From NCBI GenBank assembly GCA_041908585.1, contig JAYRFB010000001.1, forward strand, positions 1 to 32,090: a stretch of 32,090 nt of DNA, read 5' to 3'. Under the pieces are notes generated by a model. It saw only the letters and a list, made by a program, of their open reading frames with translations, did no database searches and had not been told where the DNA came from. The position numbers were made by a program, and so were the translations under genes. The stretch comes from CAINDZ01 sp041908585 (GTDB lineage Bacteria > Krumholzibacteriota > Krumholzibacteriia > LZORAL124-64-63). This document shows positions 16,214 through 26,799 of the stretch, piece by piece. Numbering within the stretch: the stretch's first letter is position 1; the number at the start of each line of letters is the position of its first letter.

Positions 16214-18673
16214 CAGGCCCGTCCTTCGTCGGCCATCGGCAGGTCCTCCGGCTTGATCAGGACGTCGCGCGCCTTGCTGCCCGTGAACGGACCAACGACG
16301 CCCGCCTCCTCCAGCATGTCCATCAGGCGGCCGGCGCGCGTGTAGCCGATGCGCAGTCGCCGCTGCAGCAGCGACGTCGAGCCGCTCTGGTGCAGGACGA
16401 CGATGCGCTTCGCGTCGTCGAAGAGGTCGTCCTCGCCCGTGTACTCGCCGTCGCCGCCCCCTTCCTCGACCAGGCTGATCTCCTCGGTCGTACCGGCGTA
16501 CTGCCGCCAGTGGGCCGCCACGGCGTCGCACTCGTCGACGTCGATGAAGGCGCCGTGCACGCGCACCGGCAGCGCGCGCCCCGGCTGCAGGTACAGCATG
16601 TCGCCGTGCCCGAGCAACTGCTCGGCGCCGTTCATGTCGAGGATGGTGCGCGAGTCGTTCTTCTGAATCACGCGGAAGGCGATGCGGCAGGGGATGTTCG
16701 CCTTGATGACGCCGGTCAGGACGTCCACGCTCGGCCGCTGCGTCGCCAGGACCAGGTGGATGCCGACGGCGCGTGCCTTCTGCGCCAGCCGCGTGATCGG
16801 GCCCTCGAAATCGTTGCCCAGCTGCAGCATCAGGTCGGCCAGCTCGTCGACGACGCACAGGAAGTACGGCATCGGCTCGGTGACCTTCTGCCCCTGGGCA
16901 TCGACAACCTCGCCTCGCTCGATCTTCTCGTTGTACTGCTTGATGTTGCGCACCGAGAACTTCGCCAGCTGGCGGTACCTGAGCTCCATCTGCGCGACGA
17001 GCCATTGCATCGCCTTGAGCGCCTCGCGGGGATCGGTGACCACCGGCAGCAGCAGGTGCGGAATCCCGTTGTAGACGTTCATCTCGAGCATCTTCGGGTC
17101 GACCAGCACCATGCGCAGCCGCGACGGGTCGTTCCGCAGCAGCAGGTTGCAGATCAGCGCGTTCAGGCAGACGGACTTGCCGCTGCCGGTGGAGCCGGCC
17201 ACCAGCAGGTGCGGCAGCGAAGCGATGTCGATGCCCACCGGGCGCCCGACGACGTCCTTGCCCAGCATCACCGACAGCGGCTCGCGCGGCTGTCCCTGAG
17301 TCAGTTCCAGCACCTCGCGCAGGCGAACCATGCGGGCGGTCGGGTTGGGGATCTCGATGCCGACGGCGGCCTTGCCGGGGATCGGCGCCTCCATGCGGAT
17401 CGAGCGCGCGCGCATCGCGAGCGCCAGGTCGTCGGTGCGCTGCACGATCTGGTTGACGCGGATGCCGGGCCCCGGCTGGTACTCGTAGGTCGTGACCACC
17501 GGTCCCGGGCGCACGTCCTTGACCTCACCCTCGACACCGAACGAGCGCAGCGTCGCCTCGAGGAGGTCGGCGGCGGCGTCAAGTTCCACCGCCGGGATCG
17601 CCGCGCCCTCGGGACCGGCCGGGGTCAGCAGCTCGAGGCCGGGCAGCTTGACCGGGCCCCGCGGCGCCTTGCGCGCCGGCTTGGCCGCCGGTCGCGGCCG
17701 CCCGGTCCCGCCGGCCCCGGCCGGCCGGCCGCCGTCGGCGCCGGGCAACGCAATAAGGTTGCCCTCCTCGTCGTCCTGCGCCCCGTCTTCCTCGTCGTAC
17801 GCGTCGTCGTCCCCGTCGACTTCGTCATCGCCGTCTTCGTCGCCTTCTTCATCCAGGTCGAGGTCGTCCCCGTCCCAATCCTCATCCGCCCCGGCGCCCG
17901 GCGCCGTCGCCGGCAACGGCGTGTTGTGCACCACGCGCTCCCGCGGCGCCGCCTTCGCAGGCCGCGCCGCGGCAGACTCCGCCGCCGTCGCCGCCTCCGG
18001 CCCGCCATCGACTGCCGCCACCGCGCGCCGCGGCCGCGCCGCCCAGCCCGCCTGCAAGGCCGCGCTGCTGCGGGCGGCCAGCCCGCGCAGGCCCGCACCC
18101 AGGGCGCCACCCAGTCCCGCGAAGAGGCGACCGAGCGGGCCGCGGAGCCGCGCCAGCACGGCCAAGCGTCGCCCGGCCACCGCCAGCGCTGCGATCACCA
18201 CGGCCGTGGTCAGGAAGATGCGCCCGCCGCCCTCGCCGAACGCGCGGTGGAACAGGCCCGCGAGCTGGAAACCCGTGGCGCCGCCCCAGGTCGCGGCGCC
18301 CGGCTGCCCGAGCGGCCAGTCGCGCTGGCCGAGCCACATGGTCGTGACCAGCCACAGCGGCAGGGCGCGCCACAGCCACGCGCGCACGCGGTCGTTGCGC
18401 CCGGTCAGCGAGCCGATGCCGAACGCGAGCAGGCCCAGCGGCACGGCCCAGCACCACAGCGAGCCGAAGCCCAGCCGCGTCGCCACGTTGAACAGCGAGC
18501 CCACGGGCCCACCCGGATTGCCGTCGGGAAACAGGCGGTCCGGCTGCCGCCCGTAGAGGAGCCCGGTCCAGGCGCCGGGATCGCCCGTGAGCGCCAGTCC
18601 GCCGTACAATCCGCAGGCGATCAGCAGCACGCCCCCGAGCCAGGGCGCGCGGTACCAGGGGGTACCGCCGCCG

Positions 18674-18702
<29 letters not shown>
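16213..18702 (-). CDS. ftsK: FtsK/SpoIIIE DNA translocase
   Basis: This septum-anchored motor pumps DNA during chromosome segregation. The product is 829 aa. The N-terminal region (to about 190) has several membrane helices. Next comes a linker with a strikingly acidic stretch (about 270-315, mostly Asp/Glu), then the beta domain and RecA-like motor with Walker A GSTGSGKS (503-510). A winged-helix gamma domain at the C-terminus contains the typical STSLLQRRLRIGYTRAGRL. The start is GTG 18702, with AGGAGG 6 nt upstream (18709-18714); this makes the first 29 nt overlap the end of accC in another frame. It is followed directly by rimO. Confidence 0.95.
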
Positions 18703-20056
<1,354 letters not shown>

Positions 20057-20131
20057 CCGCGACTTCCTGCTTTGGGGACATGCGGCTACGACCGGCGGGC
20101 CCCTGCGGCGGCCGGCTGGTTCGGGCGCCCC

Positions 20132-20160
20132 ATTCTGGGCTCCCGCCCGGGCAATGGCAA
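20132..20160 (-). promoter_or_regulatory. Sigma-70-like promoter for accC
   Basis: On the minus strand TTGCCA (20160-20155), a 17 nt spacer, and CAGAAT (20137-20132) match the -35 (5 of 6) and -10 (4 of 6) consensus. Transcription would start near 20125, giving a leader of about 70 nt before accC. The same spacing recurs ahead of efp and phzF. Confidence 0.55.
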
Positions 20161-20225
20161 GGGAAAACGCCCCCGTCCCGGTCCCGCCCCAACCCCGCGG
20201 CAGGCACGGGGTTCCCGCAACGCGA

Positions 20226-20249
20226 CGACCCGGCCGCGGGGCCGGGTCG
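20226..20249 (-). terminator. GC-rich hairpin downstream of pilT
   Basis: CGACCCGGCC and GGCCGGGTCG form a perfect 10 bp stem with a 4 nt loop, 27 nt after the pilT stop and upstream of the accC promoter. There is no clear T-tract on either strand, so it may be a pausing or transcript-stabilising hairpin rather than a strict intrinsic terminator. Confidence 0.5.
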
Positions 20250-20275
20250 CCGGGCGTCAGGGGTGTCGGCGGCGA

Positions 20276-21424
20276 TCAGATGCGCGACATCGCCGGCTTG
20301 CCGTCGTCGGCGCCTTCCTTGTTCTCGAAGCGCTGCCAGGTGTTGTCCGAGCTGGCCTGGATGCCCTTGACCCGCAGCATGAACTCGTGGGGATTGCTGC
20401 TGGCCTGCAGCGCCGTGTCGATGGTGATCTTGCCTTCCTTGTAGAGCTGCATCAGCGACTGGTCGAAGGTCTGCATCTGGTACTGGATGAAGCCCTCCTG
20501 GATCGCCTGGCGGATCATCACCGTCTTCTCCGGCTCGCGGATGTACTCGCGGATGGTGCTCGTGGCGATGAGGATCTCGCAGGCCGGGAACCGGCGCAGC
20601 CCGTCCGCGTCGGCCACCAGCCGCTGCGAGATGACCGCCTGCAGCGTCGAGGCCAGCAGGTAGCGGATCTCCTGGTGCTGGTGCGGCGGGAAGAACGAGA
20701 TGATGCGGCTGATCGTCTGCGTGGCGTCGATCGTGTGCATCGTGCTGAGCACCAGGTGGCCGGTGTCGGCAGCGGTGATGGCGATCTTCATCGACTCGGC
20801 GTCGCGGATCTCGCCGATCAGGATCACGTCGGGATCCTGCCTCAGGACGTGCTTGAGGGCATCGGCGTAACTCGTGGTGTCGCACCCGATCTCGCGCTGG
20901 CTCACGATGCTCTTGCGGTCGCGGTGCAGGAACTCGATCGGGTCCTCGATCGTGATCACGTGCCGGGCCGCCTCGCGGTTGATGATGTCGACGATCGAGG
21001 CGAGCGTCGTCGACTTGCCGCTGCCGACGGTCCCGGTCACCAGCATCAGCCCGCGCGGCTTCAGGGCCAGCTCCTTGACGACGGGCGGCAGGTGCAGGTC
21101 GTCCGGCGAGTGGATCTCCACCGGCACGTGGCGGAAGACCATCGCCACGCTGCCGCGCTGCACGTAGAAGTTCGCGCGGAAGCGCGCCACGCCCGGCACG
21201 CCGAAGGCGAAGTCGATCTCCTTCGTGGCCTCGAACTGCTCGCGCTGGGCCGGGGCCAGGATCTGCTGGCAGACCGCGGCCATGTCCTGCACCGTCGGCG
21301 CCTCGTAGTCGCCGAAGACGAGGGTGCCGTTGATCCGGAACACGGGCGGCGAGGCGACCTTCAGGTGGAGATCGCTGGCCCCGCGCGAGATCATTTCCTT
21401 CAGGATCCTCTTGATGTCCATCAT
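20276..21424 (-). CDS. pilT: PilT/PilU-type pilus retraction ATPase
   Basis: This type II/IV secretion-family hexameric ATPase retracts type IV pili for twitching. The product is 382 aa. Visible are Walker A GTVGSGKST (131-139; the family more often has GPTGSGKST), the Asp box VITIEDPIEF (156-165), Walker B DVILIGEIRD (199-208) and the His box HLVLSTMH (223-230). The C-terminal half carries TFDQSLMQLYKEGKI and the conserved end of the PilT/PilU group. The start is ATG 21424; a second ATG follows at once (21421). PilT and PilU are hard to separate by eye. It sits between accB and accC with spacers of 208 and 219 nt, so it is probably not in the acc transcript. Confidence 0.93.
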   Translation of the reverse strand: MMDIKRILKEMISRGASDLHLKVASPPVFRINGTLVFGDYEAPTVQDMAAVCQQILAPAQREQFEATKEIDFAFGVPGVARFRANFYVQRGSVAMVFRHVPVEIHSPDDLHLPPVVKELALKPRGLMLVTGTVGSGKSTTLASIVDIINREAARHVITIEDPIEFLHRDRKSIVSQREIGCDTTSYADALKHVLRQDPDVILIGEIRDAESMKIAITAADTGHLVLSTMHTIDATQTISRIISFFPPHQHQEIRYLLASTLQAVISQRLVADADGLRRFPACEILIATSTIREYIREPEKTVMIRQAIQEGFIQYQMQTFDQSLMQLYKEGKITIDTALQASSNPHEFMLRVKGIQASSDNTWQRFENKEGADDGKPAMSRI

Positions 21425-21499
21425 TCGGCCCGCTCCCGCGAAAGGGGGCCGCGCCGGCTCCCGGCCGGGCGGCGTGTACCTGTTCGAGACCGGTTTCGG

Positions 21500-21607
21500 C
21501 AGCGGCGGGCGGGACTTGAACCCCGATCGGGAGGCGCCATCCCGGAAGGGCGACAGCCCGCCTCCCGGGCCGGGAAGCGGGCTGCAGGCAACGGGTTGCG
21601 TCGCAAC
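21500..21607. repeat. Hairpin-rich spacer between accB and pilT
   Basis: The 208 nt gap between accB and pilT has no gene. CGGGAGGCG (21528-21536) pairs with CGCCTCCCG (21559-21567), a 9 bp stem with a 22 nt loop. Overlapping short stems GCAAC-GTTGC (21588-21599) and GTTGCG-CGCAAC (21595-21607) can form alternative hairpins just after the accB stop. On the minus strand GGGGTTCAAGTCCC (about 21512-21525) looks like a tRNA T-arm, but the stem fails beyond three pairs and no tRNA body is present. It could be a terminator-like region or the scar of an insertion. Confidence 0.45.
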
Positions 21608-21632
21608 ACCGGCGGGTCGGCGAGCCGGCCGG

Positions 21633-22124
21633 TCAGTCGGGATCGACCAGGAACAGCACCGCCTCCGCCTCGACGGGGCTGCCGTTCTCGACCAGGATCT
21701 CGCGGATGGTGCCGTCCAGCTCGGCCTCGATCTCGTTCATCACCTTCATGGCCTCGATGATGCACAGGGGCTGGCCGCGCTTGACGCGGTCGCCGACGTT
21801 CACGAACGAGGGACTGGTGGGAGCCGGCGCGCGGTAGAAAGTGCCGACGATCGGGGAGCGCAACTCCTTCCAGCGGGCCCGTGCCGGGTCGGCGGCAGGG
21901 GCCGCGGCCGCCGGGGCTGCCGGGGCCGGCGCCGGCGCCGCGGGAGCCGCCGCGATCACCGCTGCCGGCGCCGGGGCCGGCAGCGCGGCGAAGGCCGGCG
22001 CGCCGACCGCCGCCGCAGGCGACTTCTGGATGCGGATCGTCGTGTCCTTGTTGACGATCTCCAGTTCCTCGATGCCGCTCTGTTCGACCAGCTTCACCAG
22101 TTCCCGGACTGTATCGATGTCCAT
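21633..22124 (-). CDS. accB: Biotin carboxyl carrier protein
   Basis: This is the swinging-arm subunit of acetyl-CoA carboxylase. The product is 163 aa. An N-terminal segment (1-35) is followed by a flexible Ala/Pro linker (about 36-80) and the biotinyl domain with EAMKVMNE; the biotinylated residue is Lys127. The start is ATG 22124, with GGAGG 7 nt upstream. It follows efp by 27 nt. Its usual partner accC is not next but beyond pilT. Confidence 0.97.
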   Translation of the reverse strand: MDIDTVRELVKLVEQSGIEELEIVNKDTTIRIQKSPAAAVGAPAFAALPAPAPAAVIAAAPAAPAPAPAAPAAAAPAADPARARWKELRSPIVGTFYRAPAPTSPSFVNVGDRVKRGQPLCIIEAMKVMNEIEAELDGTIREILVENGSPVEAEAVLFLVDPD

Positions 22125-22151
22125 GCGTTCGCCTCCGGTGCGCGCGGGGTC

Positions 22152-22709
22152 TCAGACGCGGCCGAGGTACTTGCCGGTCCGCGTGTCGATCTTCAGGACC
22201 TGGCCTTCCTCGATGAAGAGCGGGACCTGGACCACCAGGCCGGTCTCCATGGTGGCAGGCTTGGAACCGCCCTGCGCCGTGTCTCCGCGCAGGCCGGGGT
22301 CGGTCGTCTGCACGGCCAGCTCGACCGTGAACGGGGGCTCGACGTTCAGGGGCGTCTCGTCCTCGAGCAGCATCGTGCAGGTCTCGCTCTCCTTCAGGTA
22401 GAGCAGGAGGTCGCCGAGGCCATCCCGGTGCAGCTGCATCTGTTCGTAGGTCTCCTTGTTCATGAAGACCAGGAAGTCGCCGTCCGGATAGAGGTACTGG
22501 AACTCCCGGCGCTCCAGGCGGACCTCATCGACCTTCTCGCCGGCCCGGAACGTCTCCTCGACGACCTTGCCGTTCTTGATGTTCTTCAGCTTGGTGCGCA
22601 CGAAGGCGCCGCCCTTGCCCGGCTTCACGTGCTGGAAATCGACGATCGACCACAGCTGGTCCTTGAAACGCAACGTGAAGCCGGTGCGAAAATCACTCGT
22701 GTCCGCCAC
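22152..22709 (-). CDS. efp: Elongation factor P
   Basis: EF-P helps ribosomes through proline-rich stretches. The product is 185 aa with the three-domain EF-P pattern. The loop that reaches the peptidyl-transferase centre is KPGKGGAF with Lys at position 32, the type modified by lysylation or related chemistry, not the Arg type. I see no modification enzyme in the window; LysS here has an anticodon domain and so is not EpmA. The start is GTG 22709 with GAGGA upstream. It is read from the promoter at 22806-22834 and leads accB. Confidence 0.97.
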   Translation of the reverse strand: MADTSDFRTGFTLRFKDQLWSIVDFQHVKPGKGGAFVRTKLKNIKNGKVVEETFRAGEKVDEVRLERREFQYLYPDGDFLVFMNKETYEQMQLHRDGLGDLLLYLKESETCTMLLEDETPLNVEPPFTVELAVQTTDPGLRGDTAQGGSKPATMETGLVVQVPLFIEEGQVLKIDTRTGKYLGRV

Positions 22710-22805
22710 TGCCGTCCTCGCTTCGGATCCGGGGGGTTCGGGTCAGGTCCGGGGGCCCGTCGGGGTCGGCACCGCCGCCCCGGTTCATCCTGGGCCAACC
22801 CGGTA

Positions 22806-22834
22806 TTGATAACATGCGCCCTGCGCCAAGGCAA
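22806..22834 (-). promoter_or_regulatory. Sigma-70-like promoter for efp-accB
   Basis: On the minus strand TTGCCT (22834-22829), a 17 nt spacer ending in TGT (extended -10), and TATCAA (22811-22806). Transcription would start near 22799, about 90 nt before efp. It lies in the 155 nt gap after aroQ, which otherwise shows no gene. Confidence 0.6.
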
Positions 22835-22864
22835 TGTCCGTTGCAGCTCGCCGGACGGGCCGGC

Positions 22865-23308
22865 TCAGGCGCGCAGCCGTGCCGCCAGGCCCTCGAGGGC
22901 GAACCGGTAACCCTCCACCCCGAAGCCGCGGACCCCGGCGTAAACGACGTCTTCCAAAAGGTTTTGCCGCCGGAAAGGTTCCCGGGCCGCCGGGTTGCTG
23001 AGGTGCACCTCGACGACCGGGATGCCGATTGCCGTGACCGCGTCGCGCACGGCGACCGAGGTGTGGGTATAGGCGGCGGCATTGAGGACCAGGCCGGCTG
23101 CATGGTCCCCGGCGCGGTGGATCAGCGAGACGAGCTCTCCCTCGCCTTCACACTGCCCGAAGTCCAGCTCCAGCCCGAGCGTCGCCGCCCAGCCCCTGCA
23201 GAGCACCTCGAGTTCGGCCAGGGTGGTGGTGCCGTAGATCTCCGGCTCGCGACGGCCCAGCCGCGAGAGGTTGGGACCGTTGAGCACGTGGACCCGCGGC
23301 GCGGTCAC
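22865..23308 (-). CDS. aroQ: 3-dehydroquinate dehydratase, type II
   Basis: This enzyme dehydrates 3-dehydroquinate in the shikimate pathway. From GTG 23308 the product is 147 aa, the normal length. It has the opening HVLNGPNLSRLGRREPEIYG with the catalytic Tyr, the segment AAAYTHTSVAVRDA with the catalytic His, and EVHLSNPAAREPFR. The open frame extends about 13 codons upstream, but GTG 23308 overlaps the stop of the TPR gene by 4 nt (GTGA) and matches the family N-terminus. In many bacteria aroQ heads an aroQ-efp-accB-accC group, as partly preserved here. Confidence 0.95.
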   Translation of the reverse strand: MTAPRVHVLNGPNLSRLGRREPEIYGTTTLAELEVLCRGWAATLGLELDFGQCEGEGELVSLIHRAGDHAAGLVLNAAAYTHTSVAVRDAVTAIGIPVVEVHLSNPAAREPFRRQNLLEDVVYAGVRGFGVEGYRFALEGLAARLRA

Positions 23309-24078
23309 CGGGCGGCTCCGCGCTCGGCGCGCAGGCGCTCGATCCACATCTCGAACTGGGCCCGAGACTGCTCGCGGCGCTCGGCGGTACCCGGCACCGG
23401 CGGCACGGGTGTGCGGGCAGGTGCCGCCGCTTCCGGCATCATCCCGCCCGCAGGCGTCTCCAGGGGCACCTCCGGCCCGTCGCCCTCCTCCAGCCGCGAC
23501 AGGCGCTCGGCCAGTGCCGAATCGTCCGGCCGATCGGCGACCAGGCGCCGCAGCAGGCTAGTGGCTTTCTGTCGGTAGCCCTGCGCCAGGTAGAGGTCGA
23601 CCAGGGTCAGCGTGGCGAATCCGGGACCATCTCCGCCGGCGGTCGCGGCAGCTTCGCGTTCTTCGCGCAGCGAGGCCAGGATGCCGCCCCAGTGCCGGTC
23701 GCCCGGCTCCAGCTGGACAAGCCGCTCGAAGTGGACGATCGCCGCCTCGACCTCGCCGCGCCGGCGCTCGTCCTCGCCGAGCATCTCCAGCGCCACCAGG
23801 TTGTCCGGGTCCTGCTCCAGCACACGCGTGGCCGTGGCCACCGCACGCTCCGTTCTGCCCATGGCCGCCAGCGTCCTGGCCAGCGTCACCAGGGCGCCCA
23901 CGGCCGCGGGATGCGCGGACAGGCCCGTCTCGAGGACCGACAGCGCCTCGTCGCAACGCCCAGCCTGTCGCAGGACGTCGGCCAGCGGGATGAACGCCCG
24001 CGACCCCGGCGACGCTTCCCAGCGCCGCCGGCATTCGGCGATGCGATCCTCGATCTGGACCACCGCTCCCGTCCTCAC
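23305..24078 (-). CDS. TPR-repeat protein of unknown role
   Basis: The product is 257 aa. The N-terminal two-thirds (about 25-195) is made of helical TPR-type repeats, for example ALVTLARTLAAMGRTERAV and NLVALEMLGEDERRRGEVE. It is followed by a Pro/Ala-rich linker (about 205-235) and a short charged C-terminal helix. There is no signal peptide, so it is probably a cytoplasmic scaffold. The start GTG 24078 overlaps the acyl-CoA dehydrogenase stop by 4 nt (GTGA), and its own stop overlaps the aroQ start in the same way. I cannot name a partner. Confidence 0.85.
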   Translation of the reverse strand: MRTGAVVQIEDRIAECRRRWEASPGSRAFIPLADVLRQAGRCDEALSVLETGLSAHPAAVGALVTLARTLAAMGRTERAVATATRVLEQDPDNLVALEMLGEDERRRGEVEAAIVHFERLVQLEPGDRHWGGILASLREEREAAATAGGDGPGFATLTLVDLYLAQGYRQKATSLLRRLVADRPDDSALAERLSRLEEGDGPEVPLETPAGGMMPEAAAPARTPVPPVPGTAERREQSRAQFEMWIERLRAERGAAR

Positions 24079-25733
24079 GCGAGCGCCTTCAGCGCAACCC
24101 CGACCCGGTTCATGTCATCCCACAGCCCCGCGGTGGCGGCCGCCGGCAGGAGATCGTCCACCTTGGCCAGGAGCGCGCGGCCGGACTCGGCGGAGCCGGG
24201 CTGGTCGTCGGCCAGGAGGCTGGCGGCGCACAGCTCGGCCCCCTGGCGGACCAGGCGCGCCGCCTTGCGCGCGAAGGCGCGGCTCATCGCCGGCACCACG
24301 TCCTGCGGCAGGAACGCGTCGGGCTCGCCCCGCGCGGCCCGCGCCGCGAACGCGGCAGCAACCTCGGCCACGGTCATCATGTCGGCGAAGGCGAACATCA
24401 CCATCTGGCTGCGCGTCAGCTTGGCCTGGTGCATGGCCAGGACGGTCTCGTTGACGGCGCGCAGCGCCGAGCCGGCCAGCCGGGCACCGACGTCGCCGTC
24501 CCGGTCCGCCAGCGTGTCCAGCGCTGCCGCGGCCTCGGCATAGAAGGCGCCCTTCGAGCGCACCGTCTCCTTCCAGCGGAACATGGCGATGATGCTCTGC
24601 TGGATCTCGCTGGTGCCCTCGTAGATCGTCGTGATGCGCACGTCGCGCCGCATCTTCTCGACCACATACTCGCGCGCGTAGCCGTAGCCGCCGAGAGCCT
24701 GGATCGCCGCGTCCGCGGCGCGGTTGCCCGCTTCGGTGCACCAGTACTTGGCGATCGAGCCCTCCGTGGTCAGGTCCGTCTGGCCGTGGTCGATCCGCAG
24801 GGCGGTCTGCTCCATGTAGGCGCGGCCGGCGGCGAGGTCCAGCCACGGCTCCACGATCAGCTTCAGCAGGTAACCCTCCTTCTCCACCAGCGGCGCCCCG
24901 AACTGCTGGCGCGCCTTGCCGTAGGCCAGCGCGCGCCGCAGGGGTGCCTGGCCACCGCCCAGCCCGAAGGCCCCGACCATCAGGCGCGTGTAGCCGAACA
25001 CGGCGTTCGCCTGCTTGAGCCCCTGCCCCTCGACGCCGCCGATCAGGTTCGCGACGGGAACCTCCACGTCCTCCAGCAGCACGCCCGTCGTGTTGGAGGC
25101 ACGGATGCCGTGCTTGTCCTCCTTCTTGCCGACCGACAGGCCGGGCGTCCCCTTCTCGACCGCGAAGAAGCTCGGGCCGGCGGGCGTCTTCGCCAGGATC
25201 GTGTACAGGTCCGCCACGCCGCCGTTGGTGATGAACTGCTTGGCGCCGTTCAGGCGGTAGCCGGTGACGATCCCCGAAGCATCGACGATCGGGTCGGCCG
25301 TGGTCTTCAGCGAGGCCACGTTGCTGCCCGCCTCGGGCTCGGTGACGCCGTAGGCGACGATCAGGCCCTCGCCGGCGATGCGCGACAGCCAGCGCTGCTT
25401 CTGGGCCGGCGTGCCGCCGACCAGGATCGGGTCAGTGCCCAGGCAGATCGCCAGGAAGGCCGTGGCCACGCCCAGGTCCCAGGCCGCCATCTCCTCGCTG
25501 ACGCGGCAGATATCGCGCGCGCCGCCGCCCAGGCCACCGCAGTCCTCCGGCAGGAAGATCAGGTGCAGGCCCACGTCCGGCGACAGGAGCTTCTGGATCA
25601 GCTCGGTGGGGAACTTGTCCTGCTCATCCATCTCCATGATGCGATGGTCGGTCAACTCGCGACCGACCACCTGCCGGAGCGTCTGCAGCACCATGGCGCT
25701 CATCTCGGGGGCGAGTCCAGCGGGAGCATTCAT
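24075..25733 (-). CDS. Acyl-CoA dehydrogenase, long form
   Basis: This FAD enzyme makes the first double bond in beta-oxidation-type reactions. The product is 552 aa, longer than the usual ~380, because of an extra C-terminal helical domain (about 400-552) like that of the VLCAD/long-form group. The core shows YGVTEPEAGSN (128-138), the FAD/substrate region, and the catalytic-base motif IYEGTSEIQ with Glu372. The start is ATG 25733, with AGAGGA 8 nt upstream. Substrate chain length cannot be read from sequence by eye. No other beta-oxidation gene or electron-transfer flavoprotein is in the window. Confidence 0.93.
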   Translation of the reverse strand: MNAPAGLAPEMSAMVLQTLRQVVGRELTDHRIMEMDEQDKFPTELIQKLLSPDVGLHLIFLPEDCGGLGGGARDICRVSEEMAAWDLGVATAFLAICLGTDPILVGGTPAQKQRWLSRIAGEGLIVAYGVTEPEAGSNVASLKTTADPIVDASGIVTGYRLNGAKQFITNGGVADLYTILAKTPAGPSFFAVEKGTPGLSVGKKEDKHGIRASNTTGVLLEDVEVPVANLIGGVEGQGLKQANAVFGYTRLMVGAFGLGGGQAPLRRALAYGKARQQFGAPLVEKEGYLLKLIVEPWLDLAAGRAYMEQTALRIDHGQTDLTTEGSIAKYWCTEAGNRAADAAIQALGGYGYAREYVVEKMRRDVRITTIYEGTSEIQQSIIAMFRWKETVRSKGAFYAEAAAALDTLADRDGDVGARLAGSALRAVNETVLAMHQAKLTRSQMVMFAFADMMTVAEVAAAFAARAARGEPDAFLPQDVVPAMSRAFARKAARLVRQGAELCAASLLADDQPGSAESGRALLAKVDDLLPAAATAGLWDDMNRVGVALKALA

Positions 25734-25823
25734 GCGGCGGTTCCTCTTTCCGCGCGGCCCCTCGCGGCCGCGTGCGCTGCGGTGTTGCCGCCGGCGCGGG
25801 TGCGCGCGGCGACCAGGGGACGA

Positions 25824-26726
25824 TCAGGAAACCTCGAGCCGGCCGCGCCCCACGAGCACGCAGGACCCGCCGACCCGGATGTCCACGGCCTGCCCGCCGC
25901 GCACGGCGGCCTCGGCCACGATGCGGCTGGGCCGGCCCATTTCCAGGCCCTGCTCGCTGACGATGCGCACGGGCCCGTCGCACTTGACGAGCCGGTGCCG
26001 GACCATGTAGGCCGCGAGGGCGCCGGTGGCCGCCCCGCTGGCCGCATCCTCCGGGATGCCGAAATGCGGGGCGAACATGCGGCAGTGGACCGTCGAACCG
26101 GGATCCTCGACCTCGCAGGTGAAGACGAACAGGTCCCCGAAGCCGAGGTCGCGCGCGATGGCATCCGCCTCGCGTCGCCGCAGGTTGATGGCCGCCATGA
26201 CGTCCAGCGAGCCCACCGGGACGATGTGGATGGGCAGGCCCGTGGAGATCACCTCGCACGGCAGCCCGGTGATCGCGATGTCCTCCTCGGAGATGCCGAG
26301 CGTGCGCGCGACCTTCCCGCGGTGGAAGTACTGCCCCATGAAGACCGGCGGCTCCTGGGTCAGGAAGTAGGACGTACGGTCCCCGGCGCAGCGGCGCTCG
26401 ACGGCGTATCGCCCGGCCTCGAGCTCCCACGTGAAGGGCTCGGCGCCTGCCGGGCGGCGGCCCAACTCGTCCAGGGCAAACGTCGCTCCCAGCACGGAGT
26501 GGCCGGCGAACGGGATCTCGCCGCTCGGCGTGAACACGCGCAGGCCGGCCCCGGCTTCCGGGGAGCGCGGCGGGACGATGAACGCCGACTCGCCGGCTCC
26601 CATCTCCATCGCCAGCTTCTGCATGAGGACGTCGCCGGCCGCGCCTCCGTCCGGGAACAGGTAGAGACGGCTCCCGCCGAAGGGGCGGTCCGTGAAGACG
26701 TCGATGAGCAGGAATTCGAGTTCCAT
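25824..26726 (-). CDS. PhzF-family isomerase-like protein
   Basis: The product is 300 aa and belongs to the PhzF/diaminopimelate-epimerase fold (PhzF, YddE). It has the N-half motif GAGESAFIVPP with the catalytic-type Glu46, PFAGHSVLGA (about 73-82), and the C-half DAASGAATGALAAYM. The actual substrate is unknown; most family members outside phenazine clusters have none assigned, and no phenazine genes are here. ATG 26726 is chosen because it begins the family N-terminus MELEFLLIDVFTDRPFGG; the open frame extends 34 codons further. Its Shine-Dalgarno sequence is weak. It follows a promoter at 26800-26828. Confidence 0.87.
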   Translation of the reverse strand: MELEFLLIDVFTDRPFGGSRLYLFPDGGAAGDVLMQKLAMEMGAGESAFIVPPRSPEAGAGLRVFTPSGEIPFAGHSVLGATFALDELGRRPAGAEPFTWELEAGRYAVERRCAGDRTSYFLTQEPPVFMGQYFHRGKVARTLGISEEDIAITGLPCEVISTGLPIHIVPVGSLDVMAAINLRRREADAIARDLGFGDLFVFTCEVEDPGSTVHCRMFAPHFGIPEDAASGAATGALAAYMVRHRLVKCDGPVRIVSEQGLEMGRPSRIVAEAAVRGGQAVDIRVGGSCVLVGRGRLEVS

Positions 26727-26799
26727 CGCGTGGCGTCCGTCCGTGGCCTTCGGCACACGCCGGCGCCCGGGCAGCGCCCGCGCCGGCTCGCACCGCGTG

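Noticed and set aside
21500..21575. A tRNA gene on the minus strand
   Set aside because: Only a T-loop-like GGGGTTCAAGTCCC is present; the T-stem mismatches after three pairs and no matching acceptor, D-arm or anticodon arm can be folded.
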